Source: Chamaecrista fasciculata (lineage: Eukaryota; Streptophyta; Magnoliopsida; Fabales; Fabaceae). Taken from it: a DNA stretch of 64,000 bases. Below the pieces are notes generated by a model. It was not told the DNA's origin. It worked only from the letters and a program-made list of their open reading frames with translations, and ran no database searches. This document shows, in pieces, positions 47,401 through 59,024 of this stretch; positions within the stretch are counted from its first letter, which is position 1, and every line of letters starts with the position of its first letter. Both the position numbers and the translations under genes were made by a program. Where the stretch lies: assembly GCA_003254925.1 (NCBI GenBank), contig QANZ01055528.1, positions 22,207-86,206 of the forward strand, given 5' to 3'.

Positions 47401-50400
47401 AACTAGGATCATGATGTGGCAAAATAAGATGAAGTAGACTGAAATAGGAACTATATGCAACATATTAAAACTTATATATACCCAACCACCATATATACAA
47501 AGAGTGGTACTGACAGGGACCAATCTGGTGGAGAAGAAGAGACTTCAAGCAGAAGGCACCGACGAAGTCGATGGGATCCTCAGCCAGAGTCGAACGACCA
47601 AAGCGGCGGCGACGACAAATCGGGAAGCGGAACGAAGAAGAGGAAGTCTCGTTGGGCTGATGAGGAAGAGGAAGTACCACTCTTTGTATATATTGTGGTT
47701 GGGTATAGATAAGTTTTAATATGTTGCATATAGATCCAATTTCAGTCCATTTCATCTTATTTTGCCACATCATGATCCTAGTCACTATGCCACGTCATAC
47801 TTAACGGCTAAATATGGATGGAATTCACCAAGGGACTAACGATGGAACCTTTTGAGAAGTTATGAGACCAAAATTGCAACAAAAAAAGTTATGGGACCAA
47901 AATGAAACCTTTATCATAGTTATGGGACCAAAAGTGCACTTAAGCCAAAATAATATTATACTTATTGGGTATGTTGTAATTCTAAATCCAATACGTATGT
48001 CCTAAGCTAGGTTGTGTTTGTATGAATATTTTGAAATTAAAAATACGATGTTAGGCGTAAGTGTTTTAACAATTCTGTGGTAAATTTCAAATTTGCTCAC
48101 CGAACTTCCCTTGAGAATCTATTGATGGAGCTTTGATCCAACTGCTTCTCAAAGTCAACTTATTTCTTCTTAGAGTTTACAAATCTGATTTTGTTTTGTG
48201 ATTAAACCAAGTTTGTCGTTTAGAAACCCTAATCATGGGCTTTTTAATTACTTCAATTAAAAGTTCCAATTGTGGGGAAGACATAAAGATTAGAAGATCA
48301 TACAGTTTTTTCAGTGACAATCCTGAAAGTTGCATTCATGGAGAGTCCAGCCCCTCCTCCCATCACTGCTCCATCAATGAGAGACACCTTACACATATAT
48401 AACAATAGTTGAAATTATATGTATAATTCACTTGCATATTAACTTGTGAAATGTTAATATTAAAATGCTTATTTTCTTCAGTATAAGAAAATTAACAATT
48501 TGCGAATTAATTGACAAACTCACCACAGGCTTTTTGTAGGTGGCTATTAAATGGTCTAAACAAAGTTCGTCCTTGTAAAAGCTAGCAGCATAGGTCCAGT
48601 GTCCTGATTCCATTCAACATATATAAACTTAAATATTGAAGATTAACCAATAAGGAATTTTAGTTATCTATATCTTAACACCTTTACAAGGATTTACAAG
48701 GATTTCTGTTTGTGTTTTAATTTTCAAATGGTCATTCAGTCAGAGATGATCAAAATAATCATAACCAATAAGATTAAGGGATAATCAAAATATTCATATC
48801 CATAAGTTTGGATATTTAGAGATGGGTCTGGGTCTATAATCTCAATAGGTTTGAGGTCTGAGTATGGTGGTATTTTACTTGTACTCTATTTGTAATATTA
48901 AATATTTATTATTATATATAAATATATAATAATTTAAAAGTTTATGTGTTAAGAAAATATTAAATTATAAAGAGAAAATATTAAATCGTTCATACATAAT
49001 ATATTCAAAAATTACAATTAATTGCAAATTCAAAAATTGACCCCATTATCAATTTTTACTGTTGCAGTAAGTCCATATTATTTAAATTTGAAAAACTCAA
49101 TCATGTAAAATTTCCAAACTACCTTGTTTTTGCCTTCTTAATCTTTCCCAACCAATTTATCTTGATTATCAAATTTTGCAATGCTTCTCAAATATTTATA
49201 AGAAATCATTAAAGAAAAATTGCTAAGAAAGAAAACCTGCTTCATTATTAAAGGTTAATGAATGTCATGGCCCCCTTTTTTTTTTTTTTCCTGGAATAGG
49301 GATGATCATAATACTTAAGGCAAATTACACAGATGTCTCTATGATTTATTCTATTTGGAGAAATGGTTCATGTGGTTTAAAATGTGACAAATAAGAGATT
49401 GAGGTTTACTCCATTAACAAAAGAGGTCTTCAAGGTTTTTTTCGTCTAAAGTTAACGGTGTCTTCCTATGTGCCTTGCACGTGACCCCTATTCTAGGATA
49501 AATTACACGCAGGGTTCCTATGGTTTGCCTATTTAGAGAAAGGGTCAATGTGATTTAAAAAGTGGCAAATAAGAGTTGAGGGCACCATTAATTTTAGACG
49601 AAAAAAACCTTTGGGATCTCTTTTGTTAACGGAGTAAACCTCAGTCTCTTATTTGTCACTTTTTAAACCACATAGACCTTTTCTCTAAATAGGTCAAATC
49701 ACAAGGATCTTCTGTGTAATTTACCCTAATACTTACATTCAATGTACGCAAATTTTATTTTGCGAGTGTGCTACTCTATTTGTACTCTAATCGTAATATT
49801 ATATATTTATTTTTTATATAAAATATAATAATTTAAAACTTTATATTTTGAAAAAATATTGTTATAAAGATAAAATATCAAATAATTCATAAATATTGAT
49901 GTATTTTAATAATATATTATTCATAATTTATTTTTTTATTTTTAATAGTTATAAATATAAAAAAAATAATAGATAAATTTTATATTAGTATCAAATAATT
50001 TATTTTAAAATTTCTTTTGGATTTGAAAGATATGTGATTAAACTATTTGGTAGCTTTGGGAATGAAGATTATTTTTAATATCCGCTCATCTTTAAATTCC
50101 ACTTTAAAGATTATAGTACCCTATTGATAATCTACTACGATGATCTAGCCACGAATTATAGTATCCGTTCATGACTCTATTGATCAGAAAGATGAAAGGA
50201 AAAGTAAGGAGACTGATATATTTTGCATTTTTTATGTGAAACACTATCTATATTTTTATATAATAATTAGTTTATTGTCATGAGACTACTTAATTAAGGA
50301 TTAGTTTGTTTTTTAAAAGTAAGGATTACTTATATCTTTCTTAATATTTGATAGACCTTGTAATTAAAAATAAAGAGTAAGGTTAAGAGTTGCAATAATT

Positions 50401-53400
50401 TTATTTTTTACCTGAAAGTGAAGAAGAAATTACTGAGATCACATCACCACCGACACTAAAGGCTTTTCCATTTGCCTGTTTGAAAAGAGAAAGTAATTAC
50501 TATTGAAATTTATTATATTCTTGGTCTCTTTCTACAAGTATATAAGAAAATATAAATGTATATAAAACTATAAATCAACTCCTATTTACCTTTAAAATTA
50601 TTAGTTTGATGGACGGGTCGTTCTCATAGTATGTTAAATTTTTCCTGATCTGATGAACCTGCAACGCAATAGAAAGAAGTAATGGCCGAAAAAAAAAACG
50701 CAATAGAAAGAAGTTTTTCTGCATATATATAAACATAAAGATCACACAAAAAGGAAAAATAAATCATACAGATTATTGGATCATTGGCATCGGGAAAAAA
50801 AAAATCCGATACATATAAAATGAAGGCTTAAGTGCACTTTTGGTCCCACAACTATGACAAAGGTTTCATTTTGGTCCCATAATTTTTTTTGTTGCAATTT
50901 TGATCCCATAACTATGACAAAAGTTTCATTTTGGTCCAATAACTTCTTTTGTTGCAATTTTGGTCCCACAACTATGACAAAGGTTTCATTTTGGTCCCAT
51001 AACTTTTTTTGTTGCAATTTTGGTCCCATAACTTCTCAAAAGGTTCCACCGTTAGTCCCTTGGTGAATTCCATCCATATTTAGCCGTTAAGTATGACGTG
51101 GCATAGTAACTAGGATCATGATGTGGCAAAATAAGATGAAGTGGACTGAAATAGGATCTATATGCAACATATTAAAACTTATTTATACCCAACCACAAAA
51201 TATACAAAGAGTGGTACTGACAACGACCAATCTGGTGGGGAAGAAGAGACTTCAAGCAGGAGGCGCCGACGAAGTCGATGAGATCCTCAGCCACAGTTGA
51301 GCGACCAAAGCGGTGGCGACGGCGAATCGGGAAGCGGAACGAGGAAGAGGAAGTACCACTCTTTGTATATATTGTGGTTGGGTATAGATAAGTTTTAATA
51401 TGTTGCATATAGATCCTATTTTAGTCCATTTCATCTTATTTTGCCACATGATGATCCTAATCACTATGTCACGTCATACTTAACGGCTAAATATGGATGG
51501 AATTCACCAAGCGACTAACGGTGGAACCTTTTGGGAAGTTATGAGACCAAAATTGCAACAAAAAAAGTTATGGGACCAAAATGAAACCTTTGTCATAGTT
51601 ATGGGACCAAAATTGCAACGAAAAAAGTTATGGGACCAAAATGAAACCTTTGTCATAGTTTTGGGACCAAAAGTGCACTTAAGCCTAAAATGAATTGTAA
51701 CAAGTAGATGAAGAAAGAAAATACCATTTCGTGATTAATGGTATTGAGCCTCCGAGCTCTATTTAGTATCACTTCCTTCACATTTGAATTTCCAGCGAAA
51801 AGTACCTAACCAAAACATAATTAATACGCACGCATGTCACATATTGGAAACGTTAGTGATAATGTCTCACATTAGAATTTAGATATACAAGATAAGATAA
51901 AGTTAAATGGTACATAATAATGTAAGAGGATATTATACTAAATTATCTTAGGCATTTTAGTTAAATAATATCATTCCTTAAATAATGAAAAAGGCAATGT
52001 ATTAATTTTGTTCCCAAACTTTACATTGATCGTCAATTTTATTCTCAATCTTTTTTTACAATCAATTTCGTCCCCAATGTTTCAGATGTTCTTATTTTAG
52101 CTAAGTATTAACTACAAAATCTACGTGGTTAATAATATGTAATATAAAATTAATAAAAAAATAAACTCAAATCTTAACTCAAATTAAAAAAACAAAATGT
52201 GATTTATTATTAATTTATTGAGAGAAGTTAGTCAAAGGCTAAAATTGACTAAAATATAAAACATTGAGAATAAAATTGACCATAAAAGAAGATTATGGGC
52301 GAAATTGACAATTGATGTAAAGTTTGAGTATGAAATTAGTGCTTTCGCCTAAAAAAAAAAATACAAGTTGGTCCATATAATATCACAATTGTGAATGATT
52401 TAGTCCCTCGTCTTCCTCCTCCACCTTTTCTCTATAATTTTATATATTTTAGAATTTAAATAATTTTCACCGAAATAATTTTATCCATAATTTTTTATTC
52501 ATACCTTAATTAACTTGGTCATTAAATAACAATTGTAAACTGGGCTTAAACTCGTGGGTTAATCTGTCTTACCCGTTTAAATATGCTCGTTTAAAAACAG
52601 TTTTAAATGAGGCTAAATGGGCAAGGGTTGGCCTGCCCATACCTTTTTTTTTATTATTATTTTTAAATTTTATAACATACATATATATTAAAGATATTAT
52701 ATATGTGTTTCTTAAATATGTCTATCAATCAATATAGTTGTTTGTACATTATATTCTCATCATTTTTTATTTATAATTTTTAAAAACTAAATTATATTTT
52801 AGAATAAAAATTAATTTTATATAATTTTTTGTTACAAAATTAAATAATTTTATAATTACAGTTAATATAAAAATAAAATTACAATATTGTTAATAATTTA
52901 CAAGTTTTATTATATTTTTATTTATTTTTCATCATATTATTATTATTTTATAATTTTTAATTTAAAAATAATATTTTATAATAAAGGATAAATTACGCTT
53001 TAGTATCCTGTGGTTTAAAAAGTAACATTCTAATACCCTGAGCTTTCATTCCGTTAGAAAATTAACGAAATTTAACATTTTTTTAGGTTATCTTATAAAT
53101 TTAACTAACTCTAGGGGATAAGATGCAATTTTAATGCAGACAAAATAGGCTAAAATTACTACTACACCCAAAAGTATTTAAATATTTTAAAACGCAAGAT
53201 TCTAGAAATATAATTGGTTTAAATTCTCCAAAAGTTTTATTTTTATGCATTAAAGTCCTTTTTCCTTTTATAATAGGATCAAAACATAAAAACAAAGAAA
53301 TAAATTAGAGTTTTAATCAATTTCATCCCCAAAAAAACAGCAACAAAGACAATTTCAAACAAACAAAAAAAACATCTTCTTTCTCTTCATCTTCTTCTTT

Positions 53401-56400
53401 TTCTTCTCCTTCTTCTTCTCCTCCTCCTCCTTCTTCTTCTCCTTCTCGTTCTTCTTCTCCATCCCCATTGTCACGAGCTTGGAAGCGCATACCATCACAC
53501 CATGGATGCCAGCAAGATCTCTCTCGGGACCCATCGCCATGGATGCCGGCAACGGTGTTGTGATTTGAGGGAAGATTGTGATGGTGTTCAAGAAGAAGAA
53601 GAAGAAGAAGAAGGGCAGAATCGGCGATGGCATTAGCATCAGCAGTGACTTTCATATGCTCGCCATGGACGTCTGCGACGATGTTGTGTTTTGAGGGATG
53701 AAGAAGAAGAAGAAGAAGAAGACGACAACGACGACGGCGGCGACGGTTCTGTGATTTGAGGGAGGAAGAAGATGAAGAATAATCGACTTCACTGGGTTAT
53801 TTTGGAGGGGGGGGGGGCAAAATTATTTAAAACTTCAATTTATATCTTTTTTCTTGCTTTTTGAAAATATTACAAAAAGAAAAGGACTTTAATTGTTAGT
53901 AATTAGGTAGTTATTGTAATATTTGATATCTACATATTTTTATAAGTTTGTAGTAAAAATTTGAGGATAAATAGAGTTAAAAGTTTTTACATAACTTCTT
54001 ATTCTAATACTGTAATATAACACTTTCAAGTAAGAAATAATAATTGGTAGGGATATGTTTAATTTTCAAAAATAAATTTTACATTTAAAACCTATTCATC
54101 TCAATAAATCGAATGAAATAAATTTTTTCAAGAAATTATATTTCTAGAATTTTGTGTTTTTAAGAGCTATTTTGAAAATATTTAAATATTTGAGTGTTTT
54201 AGTAATTTTAGTCTCTTTTTCTTGCATTAACATTGTCTTTTATCCCCTAAAGATTGTTGACATTATGAAATAGTCCCAAAAATGTCAATTTCCATTAATT
54301 TTCTAATGGAATTAAAACTCAAGGTACCAAAGTGTTAATGGAGAATACCACAGAGTACTAAAATGTCACTTTTTAAATCACAGAGTACCAAATTGGAATG
54401 TGACCAAATCATAGAATACCAAAGTGTAATTTATCCTATAATAAAAATATTGACCTAAAGAGTGACCTATTTAATCTACAAGTCAACATCAATGAATTTT
54501 TTTTAGTTGTCAAAAATATTTTTAACCTGAGAGATCCTAACATGAGTGAATTTGAATATATATAAAAAATAGTTTATTTATAAACGGGTCAGGTCGCTCT
54601 AATCCGGCCGAGCCAACCCATTTAAAAATATTATCATTGGAGGAGTATAACGGAACCTCTATCTTGTCTTATTTTAATAGTGTTGTACATGTTTTTGTAA
54701 ATTGTATCATAATTGAAATTGTATTTTAAATAACAATAATTTATTTTGTAAAAATATAAAATACTAATTAGATAAACTAATAAATTAGTCAAAGTAGTAG
54801 TGATTAATATTATTTCTTTTAGGTGGACATAAAAATACACTAATCACATTAATGGAAAAAAATTACGGATATAGGTCATTTATATGCACACTTGATGATA
54901 CATGCATGACACCGTGACCTGTGTCGGTGAAAAAGGGCGAACACGTTTTCAAATTTGTGCTTGGAGGAAATATATATTAAAATAAAAAACGACATTTGAA
55001 TTTTTTTTGGTGGGTTCCATTTGATTGTTTATTATTATATATAAGGTAAATTATAGATTAGGTACTCGTACTATACTCGATTCTCACATTAGTACTAGGT
55101 GATTTTTCTAGTTTCAGTTAAGGACCTTATCTTTTCGCCGTTAAGCATTTAGGGTATTTAGGATTTTTTTCAATCACTTTTAATAGAAAATGTTGATGTA
55201 GCTTAGTCATCGATTTCCAATGTATTTTAGTCGTCGATTTTCATTGCATCTTAGCCGTTGATTTCTCTTGCATCTTAGTTGTCGGTTTACACTAAAGTTA
55301 ATATCTCATTTTTTGTCCTCAAACTATGGGGTAAGTTTCATTTTGGTCATAAAAATTATTTTTTGGTTTCATTTTTGTCTTCAAACTTTCACATTTCTTC
55401 TGTTTTGGTCTCCGAAATGTGATTTTATCAGAATTTTCATCGTTAATTTTAGTCATAAGTTAGAGATAAAAACCAACCAGCAATTTATCTCCATCTTGTG
55501 ACTAAAAATGAAAAACAAAATTTCTCTCTTTGCCAGCTCAATTATTATTATTTATTTGAGTAGTGATGAAAAAACCACGGTCCAACCAAGATACATCGAG
55601 TCAGGTCCTAAGTTTAGCACTTCTAGACGGGCCTGCCCTAGGGTATATATAGTCATTTTTATTATTTTCTATTACATATATTTATATTTTCTTTTATAAA
55701 ATATTATTTTTATTGTAGAAAATAAATAAAATATAAATTTAATCTCAACTAAATTAATATTTTTTAACAAATAAATCAAGTGAAATGTTTTATAAATATC
55801 ATTAAACTCATGAAAATTAATTTTTCATCAATATATACAAATTAAAAAATACATAAAATAAATAAAAGGGTTAAATTAAAAAATATGTTTTTTTTTAAAT
55901 TAAAGTGGCCATGTTTGGCCCGACCTCGGGTTTGGCCAAAACCTGGCTCATGATCACTCCTATATTTAGAAAGAAATAACATCATCAACCACATGAAATC
56001 ACTTATATGACAAAAAATGGAACAAATGTGAAAGTGTAAGGACCAAAATAAAACAAAAAAGAGTTTTACGACTAAAATGAAACTTATCCGATAATTTTTG
56101 GAATAAAATTTGATTTTTTGCTGAATTCATTATTCAATATTATTAATACACTTTTACTCAAACATTTATAATTATCTGTAATTAAATATATATTCAAATA
56201 TTATTAAAGATTATTTTTGTTATTTTTATCATATTTCATTTTGTTACATTTATAACAATGTCTCCCCATCTCATTATTCTTTACTGAATTTATTTTTTAT
56301 ATTTCCTCTTTATAAATTGTTAATCTTTTATTCTCTTTTAATATTTTGCTAAAATAAATTTTATTATAATATTTGAGACCAACTATCAAAACACTCCTCT

Positions 56401-56549
56401 AATATATATATATATATATGTATTAGTATTAATATGTTTTTAACAAGTATTGGCTCCGGAAGAAATATTATAGAATCTATTATTTCAACTAATTACTTGA
56501 TTAAACAAGGGTTTAATCAAAATCTAATTAACGAAATTAAAAAAGCATA

Positions 56550-56580
<31 letters not shown>

Positions 56581-56682
56581 GGAAAGCCAACATAAAGTAA
56601 TAATAAAAAAAAAAGATTAAAGTATGATTAAAGGACAAACCTGATCTTCGCATTCTCTGGCAAAGGTCAAAGCGAGAGCCAT
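44490..56682 (-). CDS. CHY1: CHY1-like 3-hydroxyisobutyryl-CoA hydrolase, copy C (14 exons)
   Basis: Same family role as copy B: thioester hydrolysis in peroxisomal valine breakdown, inferred from the family. Exons in coding order: 56641-56682, 51725-51805, 50590-50658, 50412-50475, 48524-48603, 48304-48387, 46128-46212, 45848-45933, 45580-45701, 45373-45433, 45124-45222, 44893-44994, 44729-44770, 44490-44615. All borders are GT-AG, and reading frames join to 380 residues ending SKL (PTS1). Motifs: VMGGGAG (120-126), [13 protein letters not shown] with E146 and D154, and [16 protein letters not shown] (169 onward). Odd point: the oxyanion-loop motif CAGGD of the family and of copy B reads SVGGD here (residues 71-75), so activity may differ. 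Start MALALT lies about 73 bases below a TATA box. Introns 1, 2, 4 and 6 each contain a TIR element, but all exons are intact. Confidence 0.9.
46305..47105. repeat. Modular inverted repeat in intron 6 of copy C
   Basis: GGTCCCTTATTTTTGGGG near the left end and a complementary ATAAGAGACTAAAGT near the right, with four scattered copies of 'aaacgagagagatat' or complement and of 'gacgagtcttt'-like blocks. It resembles 43606-44055 but its ends are indistinct. Confidence 0.4.
47119..47946. mobile_element. Pack-MULE carrying an SF1 fragment, intron 6 of copy C
   Basis: Ends GGCTTAAGTGCACTTTTGG and CCAAAAGTGCACTTAAGCC are perfect inverted repeats; both flanks read aaaataata (47110-47118 and 47947-47955), a perfect 9-bp duplication. 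The arms contain three tandem GGTCCCATAAC modules on the left and one on the right, then a longer inverted segment (atatgcaacatattaaaact and complement) reaching to the fragment at 47503-47673. Nearly everything except that core is inverted repeat. No transposase is present. Confidence 0.9.
47503..47673 (+). pseudogene. Captured coding fragment of splicing factor 1 (SF1/BBP)
   Basis: An open frame of 57 codons reads [20 protein letters not shown], then [16 protein letters not shown] and [14 protein letters not shown]. This is the N-terminal region of plant SF1 (branchpoint-bridging protein), which precedes the KH domain and contains two basic-S-R-W motifs; in SF1 proteins such RKRSRW motifs bind U2AF. 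No intron interrupts it. It is bounded on both sides by transposon arms, so it is a captured piece, not a gene. Here both W residues are kept. A decayed copy sits at 51210-51353. Both are antisense to the host gene. Identification is from remembered motifs. Confidence 0.75.
49318..49726. mobile_element. TIR element with perfect 9-bp duplication, intron 4 of copy C
   Basis: Ends AGGCAAATTACACAGATG and CTTCTGTGTAATTTACCC are inverted; both flanks read taatactta (49309-49317 and 49727-49735). Inner modules 'gtgacaaataagag' face each other. A second internal copy of the terminus (GGATAAATTACACGCAGGG, about 49496) suggests an insertion or tandem within. No coding content. Confidence 0.75.
50825..51685. 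mobile_element. Second Pack-MULE with SF1 fragment, intron 2 of copy C
   Basis: Same ends as 47119-47946 (GGCTTAAGTGCAC ... GTGCACTTAAGCC); flanks read taaaatgaa on both sides (50816-50824 and 51686-51694), a different perfect 9-bp duplication, so it is an independent insertion. Three GGTCCC modules lie in the left arm and two in the right. The right duplication ends 29 bases from the exon 2 splice donor. Confidence 0.9.
51210..51353 (+). pseudogene. Decayed copy of the SF1 fragment
   Basis: Reads [20 protein letters not shown] then RSR-stop-DPQPQ: the first RSRW tryptophan codon is TGA. The end (SRWADEEE segment) is lost by a 28-base deletion between short aagaggaag repeats relative to 47503-47673. 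Confidence 0.75.
51993..52349. mobile_element. TIR repeat, same family as 30851-31212, intron 1 of copy C
   Basis: Starts GGCAATGTATTAATTTTG and ends AAATTAGTGCTTTCGCC, inverted; body 'tagctaagtattaactacaa' and 'ttattgagagaagttagtca' shared with the other copies. Flanks aatgaaaaa and taaaaaaaa are too simple to judge. Confidence 0.55.
52530..54620. mobile_element. hAT-like MITE split by a later MULE insertion
   Basis: GC-richer ends (ctgggcttaaactcgtgggt ... aacgggtcaggtcgctctaatccggcc) and an AT-rich core resemble the hAT MITE at 36571-37216. The core is interrupted at 52986-54436 by an element with its own 9-bp duplication. Exact outer ends are uncertain. Confidence 0.45.
52986..54436. mobile_element. 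Mutator-like element with purine-rich core, perfect 9-bp duplication
   Basis: Ends GGATAAATTACGCTTTAGTA and CAAAGTGTAATTTATCC are inverted; both flanks read tataataaa (52977-52985 and 54437-54445). The arms share the 'ctttggtaccctgtggttt' modules of 21711-22137. The interior (53370-53790) consists of GAAGAA/CTTCTT tracts and three imperfect units containing GCCATGGATGCC and GTTGTGATTTGAGGGA. Short open frames there are low-complexity and no protein family was recognised. Confidence 0.8.
55290..55965. repeat. Composite repeat, inverted copy of 59961-60610
   Basis: GGTCCTCAAACTATGGGGTAAG-type modules, then gagataaaaaccaa, then a GC-rich MITE-like unit ending ggctcatgatcactcc. The same order is found in reverse at 59961-60610, so the whole composite moved as one. 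Intron 1 of copy C. Confidence 0.5.
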
Positions 56683-56754
56683 GTTGATGTTATAGAAGCT
56701 ATATTGCAAATGAAATGTAGATAGTAGATACTCAAATGGCACAACAAATCCTTC

Positions 56755-56762
56755 TATTTATA
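56755..56762 (-). promoter_or_regulatory. TATA box of CHY1-like copy C
   Basis: TATAAATA in the context CATTATAAATAGAAGG on the minus strand, about 73 bases upstream of the ATG; conserved with copy B. Confidence 0.6.
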
Positions 56763-56919
56763 ATGAAATGAAAACTGGTCAAGAATGGGTTCTTTTTTCT
56801 TAAAGAAAATAATACAAAAACAACCTTTAATTTGTACACTATCCTAGAAATTATATTATTTACCTAGATGAGATACGCATTCGAGCAACGTATTTTCCTT
56901 CTCTGACGACAGCCAACTA

Positions 56920-57349
56920 GAGATAGGATACTCTGAATTTTATTATTATCCGTATCTGTTTATTCTTTCCAATATTCGTATTCTATCCGTATCTGCTATT
57001 CGGTATCCGACAGATACTATAAATATCCGAAAATAATGGATATAAGATAGGATATCCTAATTCAAAAATTGGATATATCTGATATCCGATACCTAATATC
57101 CGTTAATTAAAATAAATTAATTAAAAGTATAATAAAAAATGTATAAAATATGATCAAATATTTATATTATAGAGTATCGGATACCGGGTATCTAACTATC
57201 CGTTCATTTCGGACGGATACCGAATAGTTGATTTTTTATTTTTCAATACTCGTACCCTATCCGATATCCAGTATCCAACGGATATCGAATATTTTTTACA
57301 GGGAGATTCAAACGGATAACCTAAATACCCACCCAAATTGCCATCCCTA
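56920..57349. mobile_element. hAT-like MITE with GGATATCCG modules
   Basis: The right end, read on the minus strand, starts TAGGGATGGCAATTTGGGT, a common hAT MITE terminus; inside are many GATATCCG/CGGATA units in both orientations. The left end near 56920 is degraded. Upstream of copy C. Confidence 0.45.
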
Positions 57350-59024
57350 CACTGAACCATTTTTTAACAAAAATGATTATTAGATTTATTTAATATTAAA
57401 TATTTTAGTCAATAATCTAATTGAAATCACGCTGCAACAGTGCAATTTTAGAAATGACTGTATTAGATTAAAATCGCGTTGCAATGGCACGATTTCTGAA
57501 GTTTTGAGGGATGAGTTTTTTTTTTTTTTTCATAATTATAAACGTAGAAAGGTTTAACTCGGTCCAAAAAAAACTCTGAAAGAAAGATGGTCTCATTATA
57601 TATATAGAATTTTCAGGTCCTTTAATCAAACAATGTGAGATTTTAACACGCTCTCCTCACGCCCGACATAGGAGCGTGAAGTCAACATGTTATTCTCAGG
57701 GCACCCACATTAAGGCTCATTCATCCACACATGTTAAACCCCACTCTGATACTATGTAGAAAGGCCTAACTCAACTCATACATCCATACATGCCCAAACC
57801 AGGCTCTAATACTATGTAGAGAAGTCTAACTCGCCCCAAAAACTCAGAAAGGAATAGAGTTGCATCATTATATATATAGAATTATAAGGTTTTCTTTTTT
57901 TCTTTTGGTACTAGTTCGAACCTATGCCCTCATTCACGAGGAGAATGCAATAAAATTTGGCCGCCTCCGTTTCGTCAAAAAACGTCGTTTGCTTGCTTAA
58001 AATTGGCTTTTCTTGTTTTTTTATTGTTTGCTTGGTTTTTTAACTATTATAGACATGACGACATGTTACTTTGTCAATAATTTTGGGGGCAATTTTGTAT
58101 TTTTTTAAATCACAGGACATATTTTATATAACATTTTGGTTGTTAAAATTGCAATCAATGCGCATATTCTGGCTCAACGGAATGGGAGAGAAAATTTTAT
58201 CTTATGCAAAATATGGGGTTCAATACTTGTGTGCGACACGGTTCAATATTTTTTTCCCTCCCCTGACTGCAAATCGCAGGTCAAACTATGGGGTTTAATT
58301 TTTTTTATTTTTCTTTAAAAATTGAAAATAAAATAAAATCATAGGTTAGTGTGCGATTTTTTTTTAAAAAAAAATGAAAATAAAATCAAAGTCAACTGTG
58401 TAATTTTAATTTTTTTAAAAAAAATTAAAAATATGAAATCGCAGTAAAGTTTGCGATTTTATTTTTAATATTTTTTAAAAAGAAAATAAAATCGCAGTAA
58501 TGTCTATGATTTCATTTTTTAAAAAAATAAAAGAAATTTAAAAATAAATGGGTGCCACGTGGCACCCATATGAAAAATAATTTTTTTTGGGTGATCAAAA
58601 TTTTTTTTTTTTTTGTATTATTAAAATAAAAAAAAACCTCATTAGTCGGTAACAATAAAACTATCTGGTCAAGTCTATTAAAATGCCATTAATTTTACAC
58701 TGTGGATTATCATTAAAGAGAAATTACTTGTAAAAAGTTTTATAATTGAAGTTTGTTACGTGTCACCACCACATGGATGAGGATGTGGTCGCTGGACAGA
58801 TAGATGGCAGTAGATGCACATGATGTGGTGAACATTCAACCACTTAGGAGGAGGGTGTGGACTGTGGATGAAATGTTGAGAAAGCACATGGAAGGAATTA
58901 AATGAGAGAACTTAAGTTTCACTTCTAAAGTTGATATTGTTATAATGACTTTATGTTAAGAAAAAAACATAAATTAAAACTTAAACTTTAAGATCAATCA
59001 TATTAAATCATTAAGAGTAAAAAT
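57350..59024. other. Intergenic AT-rich stretch
   Basis: No gene seen. It contains a repeated phrase 'actctgatactatgtagaaaggcctaactc' (about 57738-57770 and 57804-57834), and a series of 'aaaatcgcagt' units near 58320-58510. These look like degraded repeats. Confidence 0.4.

Noticed and set aside
47455..47712. A small SF1-like gene
   Set aside because: The coding part is bounded by transposon arms on both sides, lacks the KH and zinc-knuckle domains, and has no start of its own.
50781..51066. Open frames with repeated [15 protein letters not shown] units or the reverse
   Set aside because: They are translations of the tandem GGTCCC modules of a TIR, seen in several copies and on both strands.
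53323..53655. Minus-strand open frames with Glu/Lys or poly-Leu runs
   Set aside because: Low-complexity translation of GAA/CTT repeats inside a MULE; no domain and no splice context.
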